Source: Lachnoclostridium sp. UBA7097 (GTDB taxonomy: Bacteria > Bacillota > Clostridia > Lachnospirales > Lachnospiraceae). Taken from it: 16,189 nt of DNA. The stretch lies in NCBI GenBank assembly GCA_002499945.1, contig DKYP01000025.1, forward strand, positions 1 to 16,189, written 5' to 3'. Position numbers and translations under genes: made by a program. This document shows, piece after piece, positions 1 through 6,080 of this stretch. Numbering within the stretch: the stretch's first letter is position 1; each line of letters starts with the position of its first letter. The notes below the pieces were generated by a model. That model ran no database searches and was not told the origin of the DNA. It saw only the letters and a list, made by a program, of their open reading frames with translations.

Positions 1-130
1 CAAAGTACAGATATGATGTGCTTATATGTTAGTATTGTATCATATATGTTGTTAAAATACAATAAGCTTTTCCAGGTGCAATGCCATTCATCCCACCGTC
101 TAAAGTGAATGCTTATTTTCCAGCTGGAAT
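1..130. other. Gene-free left edge with weak inverted repeats
   Basis: No convincing gene is seen here. The stretch lies downstream of the acetyltransferase gene on the minus strand. It contains a perfect 12-bp palindrome TTCCAGCTGGAA (118-129) directly after that gene's stop. It also has two nested inverted pairs, AATAAGC 61-67 with GCTTATT 111-117 and CATTCA 85-90 with TGAATG 106-111. The pairs could form a bulged hairpin, but there is no clear GC-rich stem plus T-run, so I do not call a terminator. Confidence 0.4.
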
Positions 131-582
131 TTACCGGTGAATATACATTCTGGTCATTCCAGGTTCACCATCTCCCTGGACCATACACAAAAATTCCCAG
201 CCATATCTTTCATAAAAACCAATATGGTCTGTAACTAAATAGATTGGAGTGATTTTTTTGCTTTTAAATCATTAACAGCCATATTAAGCAGACACCCTGC
301 TATTCCGTTACAACGGTATTCTTTTTCCGTGTATACAGCGCACACATTGGGTGACAGGTCTTTTCTGTTGTGAAAATCATTTTCTATTACGCCTATGCCT
401 CCGGCAATTTTTCCATTATTTATACAAAGATACCATCCGTATTCTGTTTTATTGTCCAGATACGTCTCCATACATTCAAGATACGCCTCTTTTGAAACAC
501 CCCATTTGCCATGAAACCATTCCGCTGCATATTCTTTTAATTCAGGTTTTTCCCTTAAAGTAACATATGAATATTTACTCAT
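131..582 (-). pseudogene. GNAT-family N-acetyltransferase, frameshifted at an A7 tract
   Basis: Probable acetyl-CoA-dependent N-acetyltransferase of unknown substrate. The frame opened at the ATG (580-582) gives 110 residues that match the GNAT fold: a hydrophobic strand followed by an acetyl-CoA loop of the RxxGxxxxLL kind (YRCNGIAGCLL, about residues 89-99). It then runs into a premature TAG at 235-237. Reading one base back at the A7 tract (T253-T259 on the plus strand) continues into 40 more residues ending at TAA 131-133, including the GNAT C-terminal motif HIGFYERYGWEF and MTRMYIHR. The joined protein would be 150 residues, a normal GNAT length. The tract reads A AAA AAA in the zero frame, a -1 slippery heptamer, so full-length product by slippage is possible. 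The start codon shares one base with the stop of the PHP gene, and an AAAGGGGGGA ribosome binding site lies inside that gene's end, indicating translational coupling. Broken gene, sequencing error or programmed frameshift cannot be told apart here. Confidence 0.8.
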
Positions 583-1301
583 TAATGAGTCCCCCCTTTT
601 ACATACCCATACAATTTATCTACAGATGTATTAATTACAAGTTCTTCTGGGAATCCTGCTTTTGCAATAATATTCCTTGCCCTTTCAAAATTCCCGACAT
701 CCTCTTCAACATGTGCATCACTGCCAATTACCACCGGCTGACCGTATTTTTTACAAAATCCAAGCATTTCAAGGTCATTTTTCTCTGTATCTTTGCGGAA
801 TCCCTCTGGATTAAGTGAAGCATTATTTATTTCAAGAAGTACATGGTTTTCTTTCGCTGCAAGTACAAGCTTTTCCATGTCTACAGGAAACCTGCCGTCA
901 TCAGGATGGCCTATAATATTTACATATGGGTTTTCCATAGCTTTAATATAAGCATTTAAATTTTCTTCTGCTGTACCACCCTTGTAACATGGCGGATGGA
1001 TGCTTGCAATGCCTATATCAAGCCCCTTTAATATATCTTCTTCCAAATCAACTGTACCATCTTTATCCAGTATATTTAACTCTGCGCCAAAAAGCAGCTT
1101 TACACCATATTTTTCACGCCTTAATGCCCTGAAATTAAGAAAATACATATAAGAACATGAACCTGGCATTGCTGGCGCATGTTCTGTAATTGCAAGCAGC
1201 CCAAGTCCTTTATCTGCCGCACTCTTTGCCATTTCATTTATAGTATTATAAGCATGCCCGCTTGCTATTGTATGTGTATGTGTATCAAGTATTAACTCCA
1301 T
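582..1301 (-). CDS. PHP-domain metal-dependent phosphoesterase (YcdX/HisK-like)
   Basis: A 239-residue cytoplasmic PHP-fold hydrolase, a family that binds two or three metals and typically cleaves phosphomonoesters. The metal ligands are all visible: DTHTH at 6-10, H16, TEH at 39-41, E74, H102, the GHPDD motif with H132, and SDAH at 194-197. Length and motif order fit the stand-alone YcdX-type phosphatase group rather than the PHP domain of DNA polymerase III. The substrate cannot be read from sequence; histidinol phosphate is possible, but no his genes lie nearby. The ATG at 1299-1301 is preceded by AGAGGGAGAAGTT, a good ribosome binding site. Its TAA overlaps the ATG of the acetyltransferase by one base, so the two form a small operon. 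Upstream lies a 348-base gene-free region with the repeat element. I could not identify a convincing sigma-A promoter there. Confidence 0.88.
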   Translation of the reverse strand: MELILDTHTHTIASGHAYNTINEMAKSAADKGLGLLAITEHAPAMPGSCSYMYFLNFRALRREKYGVKLLFGAELNILDKDGTVDLEEDILKGLDIGIASIHPPCYKGGTAEENLNAYIKAMENPYVNIIGHPDDGRFPVDMEKLVLAAKENHVLLEINNASLNPEGFRKDTEKNDLEMLGFCKKYGQPVVIGSDAHVEEDVGNFERARNIIAKAGFPEELVINTSVDKLYGYVKGGTH

Positions 1302-1422
1302 AACTTCTCCCTCTCTCCATTACTATTCAAACGGATATTTGTAATCCGCTTTACTACTTTTCAATTTGCAAATCCTCGGATTTAAGCATCTTGCTGGAAA
1401 CAGCCAGAATATTCCACCCATT

Positions 1423-1604
1423 ATGCGGCACAGCAGTTTCCAATGTCTTTAATAAACATTATTCCGGATAGCGTGCACTATGGACCCGCCGGCGTTTAAA
1501 GGGCGTACTCTGCCCTTTTATGCGCCGTTGCGTGGACCATCGTAGCGCAAGCGTGCCGCTGGAGGAAAATGTTTATTAAAGACATATAAAAACTGCGTCC
1601 GCAT
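1423..1604. repeat. Large inverted-repeat element with GC-rich hairpin core (MITE-like or structured RNA)
   Basis: The arms ATGTCTTTAATAAACATT (1443-1460) and AATGTTTATTAAAGACAT (1568-1585) are perfect 18-bp inverted repeats. Imperfect pairing continues outward: GCAGTTT 1433-1439 with AAACTGC 1590-1596, and ATGCGG 1423-1428 with CCGCAT 1599-1604. Inside, TTCC 1462-1465 pairs with GGAA 1564-1567. An imperfect stem then climbs through GC-rich sequence to CGGCG 1490-1494 with CGCCG 1523-1527, and AAAGGGC 1498-1504 with GCCCTTT 1512-1518 around a 7-base loop. No ORF is inside. It could be a non-autonomous mobile repeat, a processed RNA hairpin, or a transcription barrier at the end of the scpB operon. 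I do not recognise a named family. Confidence 0.75.
1498..1518. terminator. Apical hairpin of the repeat element, possible terminator
   Basis: A 7-bp stem AAAGGGC/GCCCTTT with loop GTACTCT and a short T-run on its plus-strand side (TTTT, 1516-1519). It is the tip of the larger inverted-repeat structure. Only a weak T-stretch follows on the minus strand (TTTAAA), so termination of the scpB transcript here is an inference. Confidence 0.3.
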
Positions 1605-1646
1605 CCAAATATTTATTAAAGACATAGAAACTGCGTCCGCATCCAT
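1572..1646. repeat. Two direct copies of the element's right arm, spaced 40 bases
   Basis: Copy one begins at 1572 and copy two at 1612. Both read TTTATTAAAGACATA, then a short A-rich stretch, then CTGCGTCCGCATCCA. They differ by one substitution and a two-base length change in the A-rich stretch. The second copy ends three bases before the stop codon of scpB. This looks like a duplicated element terminus or the remnant of a second, truncated copy. Confidence 0.8.
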
Positions 1647-1649
1647 TAA

Positions 1650-2216
1650 TCAAAGAAAACTAAGCTGTGCCTCTTGTTCTGCCTCCTGTTTAAAGTCCTC
1701 TATTTTATCAGGGTTTATTACTGGCAGCCCTTCCACCGATTCTATCCCGAAGTTCCTTAAAAACTCCTCTGTAGTTGCAAAAAGCACAGGCCTTCCCGGC
1801 GCATCAAGCCTTCCAGCCTCACATACCAGGTTATATTCCACCAGTTTATTTACTGCATGGTCTGATTTTACGCCACGTATATGTTCTATCTCTATCTTTG
1901 TAACCGGCTGTTTATATGCTATAATCGACAAAGTTTCAAGAAGTACATCTGTAAGCACATGTTTTTCTGGCACATGTACAATATTAACCAGTGTTTCATA
2001 CATCTCCGTCTTTGTACACATCTGGAATGCACCATCAAGCTCAATAATCTGTATGCCCCTGTCTTCTGCCATATACTTATCCATCATATTTCTTATAACA
2101 CGCCTGCATGTTTCCTCATCCTGCCCTGTAGCCGCTGCAATCCTGCCTGTTTGCACAGCTTCACCCATAGTAAAAAGTATTGCCTCTATCCTTGCTTCCA
2201 GCTCTGAAAGTGTCAT
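1650..2216 (-). CDS. scpB: Segregation and condensation protein B
   Basis: A 188-residue ScpB, a tandem winged-helix protein that dimerises and binds the central region of ScpA, forming the SMC-ScpAB condensin that resolves newly replicated origins. The characteristic run LLETLSIIAYKQPVTKIEIE with the following HIRGVKSDHAVNKL segment (about 92-126) and the GRPVLFATTEEFLRNFGI segment (about 142-158) are family signatures. The ATG at 2214-2216 overlaps the scpA TGA as ATGA, and CAGGAGGG sits 8 bases upstream inside scpA, so the two are translationally coupled. The C-terminus ends in an acidic, glutamine-rich tail (EDFKQEAEQEAQLSFL). The gene ends three bases from a copy of the repeat element. 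It is the last gene of the rplU-to-scpB run. Confidence 0.96.
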   Translation of the reverse strand: MTLSELEARIEAILFTMGEAVQTGRIAAATGQDEETCRRVIRNMMDKYMAEDRGIQIIELDGAFQMCTKTEMYETLVNIVHVPEKHVLTDVLLETLSIIAYKQPVTKIEIEHIRGVKSDHAVNKLVEYNLVCEAGRLDAPGRPVLFATTEEFLRNFGIESVEGLPVINPDKIEDFKQEAEQEAQLSFL

Positions 2217-2974
2217 AGGGAACCCTCCTGTGCTGCCTTTCTATATGTAATCCAGATTTCACCAAAAATATTTTCCTGCTTTATTTCAAGCTTTCCTGCT
2301 TTCATAAGTTCAAGTATGCCAAGAAATGTAACAATTACAACAGTTTTACCTGTATCTTCCTCAAGCATTGCCCTGAAACTGAAACTGCCATGTACTTTGG
2401 CATATTCCTCAATATAAACCATGCGCTGCCCAAGGCTTACTGCCTCTTTCTTTATCTCACCAAACTTACTCCTTACAGGGTCAATCTTATCAATCTGTTT
2501 CCTCATTACATCATTAAACACCTGCTGGAGCCTGTCCAGGGTAATACCTGATAAAAGTTCACTTGTATTAACTTCCTGTTTATAAGAAGCTATGTCCTCT
2601 GGCAGCGTCTTTCCTTTAAATAGCTGCCTTGAGGCATCAGTCTGTAAATCCTTAAGCCCAAGTGCCGCATATTTATATGTTTTATATTCCAGAAGCCTTT
2701 CCACCAGTTCTTCCCTTGGGTCTGTTTCTTCCCCTTCTTCATCCTTTTTGGCTGGAAGAAGCATTTTGGACTTTATTTTAAGCAGGGTTGCCGCCATTAC
2801 AAGGAACTCGCTCATAATATCCATATCCTTCTTTTCCATCTGGGAAATAATATCCATATACTGTTCTGTAATTTCCACTATTGGTATATCAAAAATATCA
2901 ATTTTATTCTTTTCTATAAGCTGCAGCAGCAAATCAAGCGGCCCGTCAAATACATCAAGCTTTACAGGAATCAT
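2213..2974 (-). CDS. scpA: Segregation and condensation protein A (kleisin)
   Basis: A 253-residue kleisin that bridges the SMC heads and binds ScpB. The N-terminal signature VKLDVFDGPLDLLLQLIEKN followed by KIDIFDIPIVEITEQYM is diagnostic of ScpA. A helical region with MAATLLKIKSKMLLP comes next, then a variable acidic linker (DEEGEETDPREE). The C-terminal winged helix contains VTFLGILELMKAGKLEIKQENIFGEI. I chose the ATG at 2972-2974 because AAGGAGAATAAA directly precedes it. The frame is open for 15 more codons to an upstream ATG at 3019, but that would overlap the preceding membrane-protein gene and lacks a ribosome binding site. It starts 14 bases after the stop of the M50-like gene and overlaps scpB by four bases. 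Confidence 0.96.
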   Translation of the reverse strand: MIPVKLDVFDGPLDLLLQLIEKNKIDIFDIPIVEITEQYMDIISQMEKKDMDIMSEFLVMAATLLKIKSKMLLPAKKDEEGEETDPREELVERLLEYKTYKYAALGLKDLQTDASRQLFKGKTLPEDIASYKQEVNTSELLSGITLDRLQQVFNDVMRKQIDKIDPVRSKFGEIKKEAVSLGQRMVYIEEYAKVHGSFSFRAMLEEDTGKTVVIVTFLGILELMKAGKLEIKQENIFGEIWITYRKAAQEGSL

Positions 2975-2988
2975 TTTATTCTCCTTTA

Positions 2989-3591
2989 TTATAAAAGCAG
3001 CCTGAGAAGCCTTATACATCCATAGTGGATTATATCAAACATCAAAGCTAATATAAATATAAGTTTTATTGCGGAATCTGCTTTTATTATCTGTAAGTAA
3101 TGCCTTGCAGAAAAGCCTGCTATTACAAGCCCCATATCAAATGTAGAAACTGGGAACATATTTGCAATAAACATATCAAAACTAAGGATTGCCATATACT
3201 GCCAGAATATAGAAACAATACGGGCAGTTATACCGCCTGCCCTGAAAAGTGTGCCCATGCCAAGGCAGCCAGTCTTTAATACAGCTATGCTTAAAATAAA
3301 TAAAGACAACAGGGCTGTAAAACCAGTTACCCCAAGTATCATATTTGTTTTCTTATCCCTTATCCTGAATAAATGCGGCTTGGAAAATGGGACAAAGCAT
3401 GTTGCCGAAAGCAGCAGCCCTAAGGGGTCAATATACCTCCATATGGCAAATATGCTGTTATTATGGCTTGCTGCCTGTCCCTGTATCTTGCGCACACAGA
3501 GATATACTATAGATTTTGTAAGTTCATGTATTACCATTATTAAAGCAGCTGCAATAATACATACTGGAATTTCTAATGCAATCTCTTTCAC
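2989..3591 (-). CDS. M50-like membrane protein with degenerate zinc site
   Basis: A 200-residue multi-pass membrane protein that resembles the short site-2-protease (M50B) family. Helix one carries HELTK at 22-26 where the protease has HExxH. A late helix has FIANMFPVSTFDMG (141-154) where active enzymes have a NLLP-x-PPLDGG-type motif. H22, E23 and D152 remain, but the second zinc-binding histidine is lysine 26 and the diglycine is gone. It also has DPLG at 55-58. This suggests a pseudoprotease or a diverged enzyme. The start is GTG (3589-3591) preceded by AAGGAG at a good distance. It sits 22 bases after obgE and 14 bases before scpA, so it is co-transcribed with both. M50 proteins are often found beside scpAB in Firmicutes, which supports the family assignment; any role in chromosome segregation is unproven. 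Confidence 0.75.
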   Translation of the reverse strand: MKEIALEIPVCIIAAALIMVIHELTKSIVYLCVRKIQGQAASHNNSIFAIWRYIDPLGLLLSATCFVPFSKPHLFRIRDKKTNMILGVTGFTALLSLFILSIAVLKTGCLGMGTLFRAGGITARIVSIFWQYMAILSFDMFIANMFPVSTFDMGLVIAGFSARHYLQIIKADSAIKLIFILALMFDIIHYGCIRLLRLLL

Positions 3592-3613
3592 CTGGCACTC
3601 CTTAATCTAAGCT

Positions 3614-4903
3614 TTACTTGTAGTAGTCAAACGAAAGTCCATACATCTTTACTGTATCCCCTTCTTCTATCCCCATCTCCTCAAGCTCTTCAATAATGCC
3701 TGATGCATGGAGGAATTTCTGGAAGAAGCTGAACCCTTTTTCAGAATCAAGGTTTGTATATCCAAGCATTCTCTCAATGCGTGGGCCTTCAACAATATAT
3801 ATTTTTTCCTTCTCATCATATTCCACTGTATATGGTTCATCAGGAAATGTTGTATCTTCTTCTTTGTATTCTTTTTCAAATACAACCTGCTCCCTGCCTG
3901 CCTTGTCAAGAAGCTCTTTTACATAGTATAAAAGTTCCTTTACCCCTTTGCCGCTTACGGCTGATATTGGAAATACTTTTATCCCTTTTGGTTCAAACTC
4001 TTCCCTTAACAGTGAAATAACTGTATCCTCTTCTGTCCCATAGAATACATCTGTCTTGTTGGCAGCTATAACCTGCGGCCTGTCAAGAAGCCCGCTGTTA
4101 TAGCTTTCAAGTTCACTGTTAATAATATTTATATCATTTAACGGGTCCCTGCCCTCTGTAGATGCTGCATCCACCATATGGATAAAAACCCTTGTGCGTT
4201 CTATATGCTTTAAAAAATCATGTCCAAGCCCTGCACCGCCTGATGCACCTTCTATAAGCCCTGGTATATCTGCAATAACAAAACCATCTGAATCTTCAAG
4301 GTCTACAACACCAAGTACAGGCTGTAATGTGGTGAAATGGTAATTTGCAATCTTAGGCTTTGCATTGCTTACACGTGACAGAAATGTTGATTTGCCTACA
4401 TTCGGGAAACCAACAAGCCCTACATCAGCTATGGTTTTAAGTTCAAGTATTACATAAAGTTCACGCCCTGGCTTTCCAGGCTGTGCATATTTAGGCACCT
4501 GCATAGAAGGGGTTGCATAATGCATATTTCCCTTGCCGCCCCTGCCGCCTTTTAATATAACTTCCCTTGTGCAGCCATATGACATATCAGCAATTACTTT
4601 GCCAGTTTCTGCTTCCCTTACAACAGTCCCTTCCGGCACTTTTACAACAAGGTCTGCACCATCTGCACCATGGCAGCGTTTCTTGCTGCCAGGCTGCCCG
4701 TCGCCTGCACAGTATTTCCTTATATGGCGGAAATCATTAAGTGTGTTAAGTCCTTTGTCAACCTCAAATATTAAATCACCGCCCTTGCCGCCATCACCGC
4801 CATCAGGGCCTCCTGCTGCAACATAAAGTTCACGCCTGAAACTTACATGCCCGTCACCGCCCCTGCCAGAACGTATATATACCTTAGCACTGTCAGCAAA
4901 CAT
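3614..4903 (-). CDS. obgE: Obg-family GTPase
   Basis: A 429-residue GTPase that binds the 50S subunit and links late ribosome assembly to GTP/ppGpp state. The Obg fold occupies about 1-158, with the glycine-rich repeats GGDG, GGPDGGDGGKGG and GGRGGKGN. The G domain follows: G1 GFPNVGKS 165-172, the Obg-type switch I around NYHFTTLQP 187-195, G3 DIPG 212-215, G4 NKTD 282-285 and G5 SAVSGKG 314-320. A C-terminal OCT domain typical of Gram-positive Obg covers about 355-425. The ATG at 4901-4903 matches the family N-terminus MFADSAKVYI and has AAGGTGG upstream. Two in-frame ATGs exist, at 4906 and 4921, with worse spacing. It follows rpmA after 97 bases that contain a hairpin, so its level may be reduced relative to the ribosomal proteins. 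Confidence 0.97.
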   Translation of the reverse strand: MFADSAKVYIRSGRGGDGHVSFRRELYVAAGGPDGGDGGKGGDLIFEVDKGLNTLNDFRHIRKYCAGDGQPGSKKRCHGADGADLVVKVPEGTVVREAETGKVIADMSYGCTREVILKGGRGGKGNMHYATPSMQVPKYAQPGKPGRELYVILELKTIADVGLVGFPNVGKSTFLSRVSNAKPKIANYHFTTLQPVLGVVDLEDSDGFVIADIPGLIEGASGGAGLGHDFLKHIERTRVFIHMVDAASTEGRDPLNDINIINSELESYNSGLLDRPQVIAANKTDVFYGTEEDTVISLLREEFEPKGIKVFPISAVSGKGVKELLYYVKELLDKAGREQVVFEKEYKEEDTTFPDEPYTVEYDEKEKIYIVEGPRIERMLGYTNLDSEKGFSFFQKFLHASGIIEELEEMGIEEGDTVKMYGLSFDYYK

Positions 4904-4949
4904 CATTCCACCTTCTTCCATCTTATATTTAATGCAATAATTAACAAAC

Positions 4950-4972
4950 AGGGGCTGTAAAACACAGCCCCT
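4950..4972 (-). terminator. Hairpin between rpmA and obgE, probable partial terminator
   Basis: A 9-bp perfect stem, AGGGGCTGT 4950-4958 and ACAGCCCCT 4964-4972, encloses a 5-base loop. On the minus strand it is followed by TGTTTGTTAATT, an interrupted T-rich tract. It lies 28 bases after the rpmA stop, where a terminator that partly separates the abundant ribosomal-protein mRNA from obgE would be expected. The imperfect T-tract suggests leaky termination. Confidence 0.7.
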
Positions 4973-5000
4973 CTAAACCAGTTATGGCCAGGTAAAAAGC

Positions 5001-5288
5001 CTATTTAGCTTCTACTGGATATACAGAAGCCTGCTTCTTATCCCTTCCTTTTCTTTCAAAACGGAGTACACCATCTACTAAAGCAAATAATGTATCATCA
5101 CTTCCACGGCCTACATTCACACCTGGATGTATCTTTGTGCCACGCTGCCTGTAAAGTATATTACCTGCAAGCACAAACTGCCCGTCTGCCCTTTTTGCCC
5201 CTAATCTTTTTGACTCTGAGTCCCTGCCGTTCTTAGTAGAACCCATTCCCTTTTTATGGGCAAATAACTGAAGGTCCATTTTCAACAT
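5001..5288 (-). CDS. rpmA: Ribosomal protein L27 with Prp-cleaved N-terminal extension
   Basis: A 95-residue bL27 precursor. The start MLKMDLQLFAHKKG matches the Firmicutes type, in which the first nine residues (MLKMDLQLF) are removed by the Prp protease before alanine 10. This exposes the tail that reaches the peptidyl transferase centre. The body has the family motifs KKGMGSTKNGRDSESKRLG, then GNILYRQRGTKIHPG and a basic, lysine-rich end. The ATG at 5286-5288 has AGGAGGTG about 8 bases upstream. The frame is open for 20 further codons upstream, but that segment lies in the coding region of prp and resembles no L27 sequence. It starts 4 bases after the prp stop. Confidence 0.98.
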   Translation of the reverse strand: MLKMDLQLFAHKKGMGSTKNGRDSESKRLGAKRADGQFVLAGNILYRQRGTKIHPGVNVGRGSDDTLFALVDGVLRFERKGRDKKQASVYPVEAK

Positions 5289-5292
5289 TTCC

Positions 5293-5634
5293 TTACACCT
5301 CCTGCTTATTCTTAATCTTAATTTTAATATATTTCTTTCCATACTCACTTTGCACGGCCTTAAGCCCTAACACAAGTGAATCCATTAAAAGCCTGGCAGA
5401 ACCACTTACAGGCTCTGATAAAATATCAAAAGAAACTACATCTTCTTCTTTATGCACAGCCCCGTCAAACTGGTCATCTGTAAACTGTTCTATTGAATTC
5501 ATTGTATTAATAACCAGCATGGATACTGCCGCACATACTATATCACTGCCATATGCTGCATAACCAGCATGTCCTTCCATACGGAAACCACAATAAACAT
5601 TACTATGGTCCTGGTAAATTGTAACCTTTATCAT
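5293..5634 (-). CDS. prp: Ribosomal-processing cysteine protease Prp
   Basis: A 113-residue YsxB/Prp protein, the cysteine protease that cleaves the N-terminal extension of L27. The catalytic residues are in their usual places: His22 in EGHAGYA and Cys34 in GSDIVCAAVS. The remainder fits the compact alpha/beta fold. A basic tail (KKYIKIKIKNK) ends the protein. The ATG at 5632-5634 has only a short GGTGG four to five bases upstream, a weaker site than those of rplU and rpmA. This suits an enzyme needed in smaller amounts than its substrate. It lies between rplU (18 bases upstream) and rpmA (4 bases downstream), the conserved order in Firmicutes. Confidence 0.96.
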   Translation of the reverse strand: MIKVTIYQDHSNVYCGFRMEGHAGYAAYGSDIVCAAVSMLVINTMNSIEQFTDDQFDGAVHKEEDVVSFDILSEPVSGSARLLMDSLVLGLKAVQSEYGKKYIKIKIKNKQEV

Positions 5635-5652
5635 GCTGCCACCGCTTACACA

Positions 5653-5958
5653 TTAAGCATTAATCTTTTCAATCTTAACACGTGTAAAACTCTGCCTGTG
5701 GCCATTCTTCTTATGGTATCCAGTCTTTCTCTTATATCTGTAAACAATAACTTTCTTTGCACGGCCTTCTTTAACTACAGAAGCTGTAACTGTTGAGCCT
5801 GCTGCGTCAGCGCCTGCCTTCATTGTCCCGTCATTTACAGCAATAACATCATCGAAAGTAACTGTCCCACCTGCTTCAACATCAAGCTTTTCTACGTCAA
5901 TGATATCACCTTCAGATACTTTGTACTGCTTGCCACCTGTTGCAATAACTGCGTACAT
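5653..5958 (-). CDS. rplU: Ribosomal protein L21
   Basis: A 101-residue bL21 of the large ribosomal subunit. The N-terminus MYAVIATGGKQYKVSEGD and the C-terminal RNA-binding stretch KVIVYRYKRKTGYHKKNGHRQ are unmistakable family signatures, and the length is normal. The ATG at 5956-5958 follows GGAGGTGCAGAT. It is the first gene of the operon. A structured leader and a sigma-A promoter lie upstream, and prp begins 18 bases after its TAA. Confidence 0.99.
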   Translation of the reverse strand: MYAVIATGGKQYKVSEGDIIDVEKLDVEAGGTVTFDDVIAVNDGTMKAGADAAGSTVTASVVKEGRAKKVIVYRYKRKTGYHKKNGHRQSFTRVKIEKINA

Positions 5959-5961
5959 ATC

Positions 5962-6045
5962 TGCACCTCCTATTTATCATTACTCGCTAGTTTTGGTGCC
6001 TGCGCCTTTGCACAGGGCTTCATAAAACCTCACTAAGCGGCATAC
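5962..6045 (-). ncRNA. L21-leader-like 5' UTR structure
   Basis: The predicted untranslated leader of rplU runs from the transcription start near 6045 to the rplU ribosome binding site. It can fold into a hairpin with stem GCCCTGTGC/GCGCAGGC around AAAG (5998-6018). A second helix GTTTT/AAAAC encloses it, and complementary CTAG segments lie near both ends. The position directly upstream of rplU fits the L21 leader family of Firmicutes, thought to let L21 regulate its own operon. I recognise the context and a plausible fold, not every consensus base. Confidence 0.55.
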
Positions 6046-6051
6046 TAGACT

Positions 6052-6080
6052 AGTTTAACATTGCTTCCTGTATTTGTCAA
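6052..6080 (-). promoter_or_regulatory. Sigma-A promoter of the rplU-prp-rpmA operon
   Basis: A perfect -35 TTGACA (6075-6080) and a -10 TAAACT (6052-6057) are separated by 17 bases on the minus strand. The expected start is near 6045, giving a leader of about 87 bases before rplU. The TGA stop codon of the upstream AAA-ATPase gene (6077-6079) lies inside the -35 hexamer. Confidence 0.8.

Larger units (their letters stand above)
1302..1649. other. Gene-free region between scpB and the PHP gene
   Basis: This stretch holds no credible coding sequence. From left to right it contains the PHP ribosome binding site, a small AAATC-CTCG-GATTT hairpin (1370-1383), and then the inverted-repeat element (about 1423-1649) that reaches the stop codon of scpB. 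The core 1464-1565 is much more GC-rich than the flanks, which are clearly AT-rich, suggesting a structured RNA or a mobile repeat rather than ordinary spacer. Confidence 0.7.

Noticed and set aside
61..117. Bulged inverted repeat as a terminator for the acetyltransferase gene
   Set aside because: Stems are 6-7 bases, interrupted by unequal loops, without a GC-rich stem or a T-run.
118..129. 12-bp palindrome TTCCAGCTGGAA as an operator
   Set aside because: It lies after a gene's stop, no promoter is nearby, and there is only one copy in the window as far as I could see.
1302..1400. Promoter for the PHP gene (TTGAAA near 1366)
   Set aside because: No -10 box with acceptable match lies at 16-18 bases; the best alternatives have 15-base or weak spacing.
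1572..1646. CRISPR-like array from 40-base spaced repeats
   Set aside because: Only two copies exist, they are arm duplicates of the adjacent inverted repeat, and no cas genes are present.
2053..2250. Plus-strand ORF opposite scpB, and similar ORFs opposite obgE, comEC and the histidine kinase
   Set aside because: All are antisense shadows of well-supported genes, with no ribosome binding site, low-complexity composition and no recognisable family.
2975..3019. Upstream ATG for scpA
   Set aside because: It overlaps the end of the M50-like gene and has no ribosome binding site. AAGGAG lies before the ATG at 2974 instead.
5289..5348. Twenty-codon upstream extension of rpmA
   Set aside because: It is the prp gene read in another frame. 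The L27 family starts at MLKMDLQLF, behind its own AGGAGG.
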